Positions 42,474 through 53,798 of a stretch of 64,000 nt of DNA are shown here, piece after piece (position 1 is the stretch's first letter; the number at the start of each line of letters is the position of its first letter). Made by a program: the position numbers and the translations under genes. Where the stretch lies: the NCBI GenBank assembly GCA_001600455.1, contig BCKC01000002.1, forward strand, positions 744,001 to 808,000, given 5' to 3'. The notes beneath the pieces are model-generated. The model made no database searches and was not told the origin of the DNA. It saw only the letters and a program-made list of their open reading frames with translations. This DNA comes from Endocalyx cinctus (taxonomy: Eukaryota > Ascomycota > Sordariomycetes > Amphisphaeriales > Apiosporaceae).

Positions 42474-44635
42474 ACGTCGAGGAGAAATTTCATGTTCTCC
42501 TTTTGTTACACGCCAAGCATCGGAAAACCCTCTTGATTTATAATCGTTAAGCAATACTGCGTCTGAATTTTATTTGAAGAAGTTTCATCCAGAATTTTGT
42601 CCAATGAACTCTACGGAGATTCTGCGGAGGAGGAATCCGCTATAAGTTATACAACAGATACGAAAATAGGGGCTAAATACCTTGCAGCCCACAGAACGTC
42701 CTGAGTTTACAACTTTTACTGGACACGAGTGCCAACATTCGTGCTTCCGACCAGTATATATTCGTTTTCATATCTCAATTTATGTGTAATTATAAGTTAG
42801 TTCAATCGTGCAACCCTCTGTCGTATACTGACTTAGTCGTAAACCTGCCTTTTTAGGTGAATTCTATTGATTTAACTTAGTTACCATAACCGGAGCTTTC
42901 GATCCTCTTTACGCTCGTTAGCTTCGAGTATTAGTTAACTACTTGAGCTATTAAAGAGGCGATAAGAGATTTATCGCAACGTTCGGTACAGTTTCAACGT
43001 TTGATACCACTACTTTACAGTTCAACCTACAGAGTATAGTCAACTGATTTATAATCGCCTCACAACCTCTAACATTTTTGTCGAACTGCAAAAGAACTTC
43101 TCAAACTTATCTTCTTCCTTGAGATACGAATTTTACCTTCCTAAAATACTTGATTCAAATTTTCTGTCAAAACTGTGTGACGTGAGAAAAGGGCCTCGAC
43201 GGTGGCGACTGTGCGAATAAGGAAAGAAATGCCTCAAGAAAGAAATATCATCCTAGAAGAAAGAAGGTGAACAACAGGGGTAAAACGGAAGAGAAAGTTA
43301 AAAAAAAAAAGATCAAAAAAGCAAGAAAAGAAGGAAAATAAATCGCATGTAAAACGTAAATCGAAAAAAAAGACGAGTTCCTACAGGGCATAGCTATTCT
43401 CGAGTTATTGATCGCAATGGTAATTTCGACAAGTGCTCTCTAGTTTCTAATGATGAGAAACTACTTTTTGGCAGTATTGCATTCGAAATTTATGGTGTTC
43501 CATCAGGGTCTTGGAGGGAAGCATGATCGAAACCATGAGGCGGTGTTGAATGGCCTCGAGATACTCAGGTTAGTACTGACCTTCGGTATGATTGATTTTG
43601 TAGTTGATATCCAACCTTTATGCATTCAGGTTAGGGAGTTCATCAATCCCCTGCAAGCTATATATTTGAAGCAAGACTGGGGCAACACTCAAGGAAATCG
43701 CGGCCGGTCTGTTAGCATTTGGAAAGGGATTGGCATCGCTATTTCTTTAGTTTCTCCTGTTAATATCTATCTATCCTTAAATATGGCCGAGGCTCGGTGT
43801 ATTTTTTCCAGCCATAAAATACTATGTCGTCTGGTTATCCATTAGCATCTAGATTAGGGGGCAGTCGAAACGCGGAATCGCCTCGGCAAACAATCTCGTA
43901 ACTTGTACCCTCCAGGAGGCATTGTCGTGAGAACTTTCTGTAATTAGAGATTAGCTCCTTTGGGGTTTGAACAAAACTTTTGATTACATCTCTGAGACTG
44001 ACAGGCTCCGGGATTTCAGTTGGTCGAGTCTTCTTTGGAAGAAAAGAGATACTATGCCAGGAAGTGAACTGATTCCTCTGACGGAGAAGTGAGACTGAAT
44101 GGGACCTTGTTTCGGAGGCGTAAAATTAAAGGGTGGAAGCAATCTCACCGACCCGGTCTGAAAGATTGACTAATCTTGTATATATGTATTACAAGCTCTG
44201 AAAGCAGTATAAATAGGGTGATCAGCCCCCTTTCGATTCATAGAAGTAGATAGTTCCTTAGACCCTAATTCAATGAAATATTTATAGACAGTACACTTTA
44301 TATGTTTGCCAAGCTCCCACACCCACTCTATAAACTTTAAGACTGTCATAATTCTCATGGCTAATAACCAAATACTTTGGTTCCAAGTTGGACACGACCG
44401 CTGTTATGGCAACTTTCTGACCGCATTTTTTTTTTTTTTTGGCAAATAGTTACATAAAAGGAGATGAGCTTCTAGCTCACAGAAAGGCCTGAGTCTCAAA
44501 CCTAGTGGAAAACTCAAAATATTTAGCTGTGACTGGGGCGAAAAAAACAATCAGGGATCTTTTTTTTTTTAAGTTCCCCTAGGTACAGCGACCTGAAAGA
44601 CTCAGGCATACGCAGATTGAGTGGTTATTCATTAA
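42474..44635. other. Intergenic, about 2.2 kb without a gene
   Basis: 3' flanks of the MFS and monooxygenase genes. It contains A-rich runs near 43300-43370 and an open frame at 43450-43845 (131 codons) with no motif, no splice continuation and poor composition, which I do not call. Confidence 0.55.
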
Positions 44636-46189
44636 TTAGTTAAAGTGCAAATCGCTAGTGTAATCTCCCCACCGTGCCTTCACCCAATCGATCGGGGCAT
44701 GTGTTCTCGGTCTCCAATTTCCCTTCACGCCGTAAACCGGCAGCTCATCTTCTACCTCACGGGTGTAGGTCGCACTGGACTGCCATACTTTTTGTGTACC
44801 AGCAGCTGCCGCCGGTGTGACCCGGGGCTCGGCTTTCTTGACCCCAATCCGTCTCATATACTTCCAGAGGCGCATAAGTGTAATGGCCGTATCGTCCGCG
44901 CCGAGCGTCCAGGAGTGGTTGGCGTACCCAAGCATGAACATCATGTTTGGGACTCGGTCTAGCATGCAGCCGTTCCAGATAAACCGCTTGCCCCAAGAAA
45001 CTGGTTCGTTATCCACTTTGATGTCAATGCCGCCGCCGAACTTCATCAAGAACCCCGTGGCGGTGATGATTATATCGGCTTCAATAACTTTATCGTCGTC
45101 GTCGCTATGGCTACTTTCCTTCATCTCGATCTCATTATGTCGGACTTTTTCAATCTCGCCTGTCACAAGTTTGATGTTCGGCTTGTGCAAGGTCTTGTAG
45201 AATACGCCATCTGGGTCTAGGCATATCCGTTGCTCCCACGGGTTATATCGCGGCTTGAAGTGTGGATCGAACGGTACTTTCTTTGGGAGAATCTTCTCCA
45301 CGTCTTTACGTATTGCATCTCTGACGTTGTCGGGGGAGATTTGGCAGAGAAGAACGACCAGGTACGTCTCGATAAGCCAATAGAACCATCGGAAGGCGTC
45401 TACGAGGAAGCGGGGGAAGTACCGATGAGCCCAGGCGGTATTGGGCGACGGACAAACGTAAGTAGGACTACGCTGTATCATCGTGACTTGACTAGCCGTC
45501 TGTGCGACAGCTGGCAGAAGGCTCACGGCCGTTGCACCGCTGCCGATTAGAGCGATTTTTTTATTGCTATAGTCAAGGTCTTGCGGCCAGAACTGCGGGT
45601 TGATCACCTTGCCTTTTTAAGAAGATAAACATGATGGTTAGTCCAAACCAAGTAGATAAGTATTTGTGTAACCTGTCTCACCATTAAATTTCTCGAGACC
45701 CGGGATTTCCGCAGCTCTTCCATTGTTAGAATCAAAATAGCCCGTTCCGAAAATAAGCCAGCGTGCGGAAAGACGGCGCGATTGTTTAAGAGGGTTCGCA
45801 ACGTCAAGTGTCCATTCCTCTTTCGCCGAGGACCAGTTAGCCGACCGTACTATATGTCTAAATTGAATATGTTTATCGATATTATAGCTTGTCACAGCGT
45901 CGGTCAAGTGTTCCAGTATCTCGTCCCCCGTGGCAATCGGGTATTCGAACGGTAGTGGATGCCAAGCTAGGCCATAAGTGTACATCTGCGAGTCCGAACG
46001 CACACCCGGGTAGCGAAACTGGTCCCAAGTGCCCCCGATACGGTCACGACTTTCCAGTATGGTAAAATTTACGTTTGGGAGTTCGGTTTGGAGGCGATAA
46101 GCGCAGTTAATACCGGAAATACCGGCGCCGATGATGATGACGTCAAAAGCATCTATGTTAGGATCAGGTTGAGCGTAATAAGTCGTCAT
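44636..46189 (-). CDS. Class B flavin monooxygenase, EthA/Baeyer-Villiger-like
   Basis: Two exons (45682-46189, 44636-45612) give 494 residues, the size of EthA-type Baeyer-Villiger monooxygenases. The FAD Rossmann motif is GAGISG (21-26), followed by the GGTWDQFRYPGVRSD signature; the NADPH Rossmann motif is GSGATA (193-198). The Baeyer-Villiger fingerprint FxGxxxHxxxWP reads FNGKVINPQFWP (168-179), with Asn174 in place of the conserved His. The ATG motif near ITATGF is present. The enzyme should insert oxygen into a ketone or oxidise a soft nucleophile with NADPH; the His-to-Asn change makes the Baeyer-Villiger activity itself uncertain. A hydrophobic stretch around 230-250 (WFYWLIETYLVVLLC) may associate with membranes. 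Confidence 0.9.
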
Positions 46190-46738
46190 TTTTTCTTATT
46201 TTATATTTTTCAAATTATTCTTTACAAAATAGGGCGTACATTTCAAAAAATAAAAAATAAAAAAAAGTAAAAATAAACCGCATAAGAGAGAATAGAGTGA
46301 AGTCAACACGAAGTTTTGAAGAGAAAAAAAACACTGTTGGGAGCACCGCGAATTTCGAGTTGGGACGCAATGAACGACTAATTACTGATCAAACATCTTG
46401 AAAAAATAAGGTAATTAGAACCTTGAAACATTGGGAGCGTAACTGTGTACAACCACACAGTATGTGAATTGCATAGGTACTTAGGCAGCCTGCTGTTTTG
46501 AAGCAACCCGTACCCGACAGAGCCTCATACAGTTAGTTACCTTGTCAGTTTGTTAAATATAGGTTATATGCACGATATTTTATAAGGACTTCGTATGAGT
46601 GAAACTCCTCATTTTTGTACCAACATCGGAATCTCGGGATATCCGGTGCGGTAGCACGAGTGCAAATACTGGGCTTATGAAGTTAGTTACATCCATGTTG
46701 GATGTAGGTGCATTGTAACTATTGCCAACTCTTTACTT
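46190..46738. other. Intergenic
   Basis: Promoter region of the flavin monooxygenase (A-rich near its start) and 3' flank of the MDR relic. Contains GGTACTTAGGCAGCC, shared with the 8.8-kb region. No gene seen. Confidence 0.5.
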
Positions 46739-47252
46739 TCATTGGCCATTACTAGCTTTGACCATCATTTTCCCAAATTGATCCCCTTTCCACATTCTCA
46801 GCATTGCCTCGGGTGTATTCTCAATCCCAATCACGATCTCCTCCTTGGTCTTAATCCTTCCTTCGGCTATCCAATTGACCATATCATTAGAAAATGACGG
46901 GAGGTCTTTTTCAAGCATCCAAGGGTTTGAACAGACGAATCCACAAATAGTAAGCCGTTTGAGGAATATATTCATCCCCGTTCGGATACCATACCTCGCT
47001 TCGGCTGGAATATGATATTGAGAAACCATGCCAGCGGAAACTATTAAATGAAACAAGAATATTTAGAAAAGAACAGGGGTGTTTTTCTGCTTGATAATGT
47101 TGGCTAACTTACTTATCGTGCCGTAATTTTTCATGTACTCCAAAACTGTCTCCAGTTGTTCTCCCCCAACGCTATCATAGTGCACTTCAAGGCCGTTGGG
47201 GGCGAGCCTTGCGATTGCGTCACTCGTCTTCTCCGCACCGTAATTCCACCCA
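46739..47252 (-). pseudogene. 5'-truncated MDR reductase relic (prostaglandin/leukotriene reductase type)
   Basis: Two exon-like pieces (47114-47252, 46739-47040) joined by a canonical GTAAGT...AATAG intron encode about 147 residues that match the C-terminal half of zinc-independent MDR reductases: WNYGAEKTSDAIARLAPNG, VHYDSVGGEQLETVLEYM, GMVSQYH and the end motif FGKMMVKASNGQ. The N-terminal catalytic domain and the GxGxxG nucleotide-binding loop should lie at 47253-48100, but no frame there encodes them. A TAG acceptor still sits at 47253, so an upstream part appears to have been lost. I treat it as a relic; a short expressed protein is less likely. Confidence 0.7.
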
Positions 47253-48117
47253 CTATCATAACCCGAGTTTGTTTATCAACTATCTATGTTGCTACTTGAT
47301 ACCCCACTAGCAGTACAGCTAGGTACATAAACGGCCAGGATGATATAATTATTATATATCCAACGTTCCCCCTTATCTCTTACACATGATATTAATACGC
47401 CTGAAACGAAAGATGCGCAATAAGACGTTTATTTTTGTTCGTGGACTCACACTCACTGCTAAGATTGGCATCACAGATGCATCGTGCTGTTTCCCGAGCC
47501 GGGATTCTTCCACTTCACCGGTAGCTGAGTCACCCCAAGGCCTTTCCCATCCAAGACGCCAATCCGGATGGCACATGGTATCTTTACAGCCACGAAATAT
47601 CTGAATGGTATCTAACATGGGCCCTCTTGCGGGATTTACGCAGAAGCTATTAAACCTTCCTATCTTCTATCCTGATCTGTCCTCGCTATCAATTCAGTAC
47701 TGTCAGAGCTGCACGGTTCATGGCTCTAAATCTCTTAACTTATGCCTACCTCAATTTGACCTTGTATTGTATCTCACCCAACTCACAATCCTTTGGAACG
47801 ATTATCATGAATTCGGTCCATTTCAGGACCTTCTTCAACACCAGCGGTCATCGTGTTCTCCGAAGATAACTCAAACCTGTGATTTCCCCTCTTTCAGCAC
47901 CTGAAAGTAAAACAATGGTTGCAATCATCGCCGTGTTGATGCCCGACATCACATGTTTCCATGTTGTTGTCAAGCCAGATGCCTCAGAGAACCATGATTC
48001 TGCCACTTTGAGATGCACATCAGCTCTTTACTGAGTATCGACATGAACTTGGCTTCCTTGGCCATCTGTACTAGATCAATGAGTTCGGGCTCCTATCATC
48101 ATGATACGTATAAGTTC
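47253..48117. other. Intergenic, site of the lost MDR 5' half
   Basis: Open frames here (around 47373-47904, both strands) do not match MDR enzymes or any family I know. Probably non-coding. Confidence 0.5.
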
Positions 48118-49958
48118 TTATCTCCGATTTCGGCGAGCTCGCCGTACTCTTTGCCGCCGGATGGTTGACGAAGTATTATCTCCTGCGTTGATATCAAGTG
48201 ATACGACCTCGTCATTCCCAATAGCATAGCCAGCTTTGGCGGGTTCGAATATATTTGATATAAAAACGAGTTTCACCTTTTCAGGCCCTAAAAACTTGGA
48301 GAATTCCATCAAGAATTTTGTGGCTACTATTCGATCACCTCCACTGACATGGTTTATCAAAGCAGAGTCCAAAATGATGTATACGACTGGTAATCCCTGC
48401 AGAGCACGTCGAATTAATGCTAACCAGTCTTCGTGTGTAGATGCTTCGCGAACGTGTGCGACGGTTATGGGATGTGTCTGAATCGTTGAGGCGCTGCTGT
48501 TTATTTCCAACGCCTGATAAAATAGCATGCGCAGCACTTCGATCGTCGAAAGGGAAAACTCCCCCAAAGATGTCGGCCGTAGTGCCCAAATAACTGGAAG
48601 CTGTTCTTGTCTAAGAAGTCCAATTATGCTGACCAGCACATCGTTGTTATGGATCACACTGTTATGCTGAAGCACGAGAAAGCTCAAATTCCTTTGGTCG
48701 CGATAGTTACGCAAGACGACTGGGTCGGGTAGTTGGCGCTGCGGACGCGATCGCTGTCGTCTTAGCCACAGTGATCGGCAATACGCAAGGCATTTGCCAC
48801 TTGTTGGTAATGTTTCCATGAAAGAAAGACTCAGAATTTGCCCAACCTGAACGTGGCCAATCATCTGTCTGGAAAAAGTTACGTCTTCAGATATTTTATG
48901 TTGGAGAGATTGATTCGCTAGAAAATTATACAGTTAGTCGACCTAAGAATCAATTCTAGGGTAATTATACCGTAGCATAGCTTGCTTACCCAAGGCATAT
49001 TGTGCCATTTGATGAAATCCATCTTCAACAAATTTAGAGAGATTTCGGATATCCTTTCTCGCCTCTTCCAAATTGAGCCGGGTTTCAGAGATTTCGCAGT
49101 GCGCTTCTCTTATTTCGGCACGAGAAGCGCTCTGAGCCAGATCGTCGATGGCCCTGGCACCTACTTCTATATCTAGCAGGTCTTGCTCAAAGCTCAGAGC
49201 CCATGGGCTCGTAATAGATGACAGAACATGTCTGACTTTCGACTTGTTGTACCACTGGACTGAGCGTAAAACAAACCTCATGATCATGGCATATAGGTTG
49301 GCAACGGCCTCTTTCATAACGGCATTTGGGAAAAGGATCATGCTAAGATCGGTGCGAGGCAGACATTCACCTATTCTAGCATATGACTTGGCGAGGTTCT
49401 TGACCATATCTTCATGGTTTGAGACAGCCTGTCTTGAAGTTGGCTTCCATTCATAGCGATTGGGTTGTAATCAGCTACTTACGACGAAAAGAAACTTGAA
49501 TGCACCCCAAGCAAGCGACACATACTCGGGGTGATGCTGCACGAAGACATCTAGCACGCTTCCATAATAAGTTATCCTACTGGAGAATTTCTCTAACCAA
49601 AAGTATGCCTTGTTGTTGTGGTGCTTTTCATATTTCGTTTGATTCTCCTTAAGTATTGCGACTACATCTTTTACGCAGGTAGAAGTAAAGATGATATCCT
49701 TGAAATCTTTCTCTGGTATTTCTGCAGATAGTTGTGTTTTGGCTGCCTGAAATGTTTCATGCGCAATATCGGCTGCGCGACTAAACAGATAGCATTATTA
49801 GTTATAAATTGCCAAGAAATTTGACAGTGTAGAGTAGGTATTGATGTTGGCTTGAAAAACTCAAGGTCTGGCTGCTTAAGAACGTACTCCGTAGGTTCTT
49901 TGTGATTAAACCACCCCCCAATCGTGTCTCTCATTCGAAGGCTGAACCTCGAGCTCAT
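48118..49958 (-). CDS. DUF7708-domain protein (STAND N-terminal type) without NACHT domain
   Basis: Four exons (49888-49958, 49483-49780, 48990-49428, 48118-48917) give 535 residues. The N-terminal half matches the fungal DUF7708 domain: RAADIAHETFQAAK, RITYYGSVLDVFVQHHPEYVSLAWGAFKFLF, HEDMVKNLAKSYARIGECLPR, and SITSPWALSFEQDLLDIE, followed by a helical segment (about 230-290). In fungal STAND/NLR-like proteins this domain precedes a NACHT ATPase and repeats. Here the C-terminal half (about 290-520) shows no GxxxxGK[ST] Walker A; it keeps an alpha/beta pattern (LPVVYIILDSALI, KVKLVFISN) and ends in a basic tail (RRQRVRRARRNRR). It may be a degenerate P-loop domain or a truncated NLR. Divergent from the AAA ATPase. 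Confidence 0.8.
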
Positions 49959-50482
49959 TATGGCCCAGAATTGAGATTAAAGAAAGTAATACACAATGAT
50001 CGCGATGTTTTTGACGATGAACTAACTACTAGGGTATTGGGAAATGTGTGGTTGTAGATGAGAGCAAAGAGGAGCAAATCTTCACATAAGATGTGGTGTG
50101 GAGGTGCCAATAACTACTCCTGGCTTTCAGCTCCAGCACAGCCATTACTGCTCCCTTGACAGCATACAACGATTGGCACTCAGCCACACTCGCTCGTCCA
50201 ATGATTCCCACCTTACTAGGTACTGATGGATATGTAGCCAGACAGCTAGGCCACATGACATCATGTCTAAGCCTCCACAAAAGGAAAAATTCACGCATAC
50301 TTGTTGTCAGATTATTGGGCTACCCCGTCACCCGCAATCGAATAGCTATTTGAATACCAGTGTCATAATAAAATTTGATTTCTTTTTAGCGCCATATCTA
50401 TTAAAGCGCCAACAAGCTTCAGGATGCCCATTAGGTAAAAAGCAGCCTCCAAATGAGTTTCTGAATTTTCTAAAAATCACTT
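49959..50482. promoter_or_regulatory. Divergent promoter, DUF7708 / AAA ATPase genes
   Basis: 524 bp between two start codons. No TATA box or known element is clear; it contains no coding frame that fits either gene. Confidence 0.45.
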
Positions 50483-53468
50483 ATGTCCGACGAAGAGTCA
50501 CCCCCGCCACCAAGGTTCGTGGAGATAAAAGAGCCGACTGGAGTAGAATACACCATATCTCAGGACAGAGCCGCGGGGCATTCAGCCCAAGAGGAGTCCA
50601 ACTATGTATTACTGGCCAGAAAAGATCCTTCGCTTGGCAATCACAGTCTACAGGACTATCAGATGCAGCTAATGCTCCTTGAACAGCAAAGGAGAAGAAT
50701 GTCCATGATTCGAAGGGAAAGTAAAGAAGCGAAGAATAATACAGATATACAATCAGAATCTGATGAAGACAGTAGGTTCGAAGACGAGAAGGGTAGCTCT
50801 AGCTCCACTAAAGGTTGCCAAAATTCTCCGGACGGTGGAAGGGAGATATCGCGGATGAAGAAGAGACATATGATTGAGGATCAGACACACCCAGATTCAC
50901 GGCTTGACTCCAATAACAAGAGGGTAAGAACTGCAGAAAACAGTTCTGGTGAATCAGGAACCAAGGAAGTCTGGAGCAAGGCAGATGCTATATCAGAGAC
51001 ATCTACTCGACATGACCCCAAAGATACTCATGATTCCAGTCCCGTAACTCAACATGGCCATAATGATGGAATTTCCACCGCCAATGATTATGTCATCATG
51101 TACAGAGTGCTGTGTCTAGCTAAGCATCGGCATTGCGACCGCAGAATATATATGGATCAACCCTCCGGAATCACTCTGCTGTCAGGTCGGCACCTATCTG
51201 GCAATTCTCATATTTCCGACCTTCACGATTTCTTGGAAAAACGGCATAGCACGGATTTTATCATTTTTCGAGACTGTATCTGCGACGACAATCCCAGTTC
51301 GATTATATCAGCCCCCACAATCCCCAACCAGTCGGTAAAGAAGCACTTTCGGGAGATGGTCTTGGTTGTATCGCCTGCATTGCAGGCCATTATTCGAAAT
51401 AACTCAAAATTTGCGCCAGATGAGAGATCTTACAATGAGAGCAGCAAGTACATCGAATCAACAAGTTCTTACCACCCTGCCCTCTCTGCATCGCCTCTTG
51501 AATACTCGACTAGGTTTTTTTATCATCACCGTGAAGAGTTCAATAAAGAGATCAAGAACACATTGAATGAGAGTGCAGCAAAATCTCTCGATACTCTTTG
51601 CTCATATTTTCAGAACGAACCTAATAGCATGTATTCCAAGTGTGACTTATTATTTTCCCAGGGGTTGGTGTCTCCTGATACAGTCTCCTGGCTTTTCTAT
51701 CCAAACGACGCGGTTGTTTTTAAAACGGAAACTTCGCAGGCTGCTTATGTGCTAAGCCGCTTCCCCAAAGAGAGTTCCAGATCGTTGGAGCTAAGCTGTT
51801 GGAACTGGGGTTACAACGGCTTTCAACTTGAGCGGAGAGAGCACACCCTTTCTACCGGTGTGCCGTTGAGCGAAAGTATGCCAATTAACCAACTAACCGT
51901 TTACCCCTTACGTTTTGCCTCCGAAGAGGTCAGAACTCAACTGGTGGACAATGGCATCAAGTTCTGGAATTTGATGAATCCCAGCTATGTTTCATATGAG
52001 GGACCTGATTATAAAGGAGAAAGAACCTTTGTGAGTTAATATATCTACCGGGGTCTCTTCACTTGGTACTGACTTAAATCAGCTACCCGGATCTAGATGC
52101 ATGATTGATTATGAAGTATACTATAAATTTCACCCTCACGCCGAAGCATTCCGACCTTCCCATAGCGTTCCGGTGTTGTACGACCGTTGGCCAGAGAGCC
52201 TTTCCAATTTCAATACGATACCTTCGGACTACCTCATTTTGTTGCCTACTGGGATTCACGGATTCTACATGAAGGAGAAGAAATGGGGTGAGTTGATCTT
52301 CTAGGTTCGAGGAGCGATGCAGATAATAATTGACAATATCTTAAAAAAAATAGTGCATCTGTCGCTGAATCTTGTGCGGGAGATAAATTGGAATAAAACT
52401 GCGTTTGATAGCTTAGTGTTGGCCAAACGGACTAAGACCTTGATCAAAGGACTTGTCATGGTACGGAGCCCCAAAGCACAAGCTCCTGGGTCGCAGATTC
52501 AGTTTCAAGGAAGGAGGACAGACATAATAGGTGGGAAAGGAGCCGGGCTCATTATGTTACTCCACGGAAGTCCTGGAACAGGGAAAACACTAACAGCAGG
52601 TAAGAATCCATCCAATCGTCGCTGCCTCCTGCATTCTGATCGTCGTGCTGATAATATGGGTCGAAACTAGAGAGGTAAGAATTCGACCATTGATATTGAG
52701 TGGTATTTATCCTGATTTATTTTCATCGAAGTGTTGCAGAGTATGCGGAGATGCCTTTATACAGTGTCACCTGCGGCGACATTGGGACAAGCCCCGAGGC
52801 CGTTGAGAAATATCTAGGTTCAGTATTACACTTAGGAAAGAAATGGAACTGCGGTAATTCATTATCTTATATTGTGCGATATAAATTACTAAATTGTTTC
52901 TAGTACTTCTACTCGACGAAGCCGACGTGTTCTTGGAGGAGAGATCGTTGTCCGATCTAGAGCGCAACAGTCTTGTCTCGGGTAAGTAACTAGAGAAGCC
53001 CACACTTAACCTGATACCTCATCCACCCTAACTTATCGGAATGCAGTCTTCCTTCGTACTTTGGAATACTATGATGGGGTACTAATCCTAACCTCAAACC
53101 GAGTCGGTACATTCGACGAAGCCTTCCGCTCCCGTATCCACCTGGCTCTGTTCTACTCCCCATTGGACGCGCCCAGTCGTCGGAAAATCTGGCGGAATTT
53201 CCTTGACATGCTCCAGATTGACAACGAGAATATGGACTACGACGACATTGTTTCCCATATGGATAAGCTATCGGCGTACGAACTAAACGGCAGGGAAATC
53301 CGAAACGCACTCACCACGGCGAGACAGCTAGCAATATTTGAGCAGGAACCACTGGATTGGGATCGTATCAAAGACTCAATTGAGGTCGCAGGCAACTTTA
53401 ATAAGTACATACGTGAGGTACAGGGACATACGGATGAAGAGTGGAGCAGGGATAATAAATTGAGGTGA
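50483..53468 (+). CDS. AAA+ ATPase with DUF7025-type N-terminal region
   Basis: Seven exons (50483-52030, 52083-52287, 52354-52599, 52671-52674, 52732-52853, 52904-52981, 53047-53468) give 874 residues. Residues 1-200 are charged and disordered. The middle (about 200-585) matches the DUF7025 region that precedes AAA domains in many fungal paralogues (RCMIDYEVYYKFHP). The AAA module has Walker A GSPGTGKT (656-663), Walker B VLLLDEAD with Asp713-Glu714, sensor-1 LTSNR and an arginine-finger region DEAFRSRIH. The 4-nt exon AGAG is needed to make TLTAESVAEYAE, the expected sequence after Walker A. Substrate unknown; such proteins remodel or unfold partners using ATP. It is divergent from the DUF7708 gene. 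Confidence 0.88.
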
Positions 53469-53798
53469 TTTGAGTGGAAAGGGGAGAAAGTGGCAGGGTC
53501 TGGCTCTAAAGAGTATGTATGAACTTTCATTTCGAAGTACGTTTCATTGAATTATGCATTTGGTAATTAAGTGAGTAATTTTATCTTTTCTGGGAGAAAG
53601 CCGTGCAATTTTGCCATCGGCATCTCTATTTTGTACATTGTCAAGATTAGAGCTCCAGGAGGTTTGAAATTGAAAGTAACACATTGCAACATGGACACAG
53701 ATTATGAAGGTACAAGATTGACGTATTAAAACTTCGTATGGAACTTCATATAAGTATTGGACAGCTGATATGACAAGGCTAAGAATGCCGACCATTAC
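53469..53798. other. Convergent intergenic region
   Basis: 330 bp between the AAA ATPase and hydrolase 3' ends; probable 3' UTRs only. Confidence 0.5.

Noticed and set aside
43450..43845. 131-codon open frame in the 42.5-44.6 kb gap
   Set aside because: No motif, no splice continuation, and composition like the surrounding non-coding DNA.
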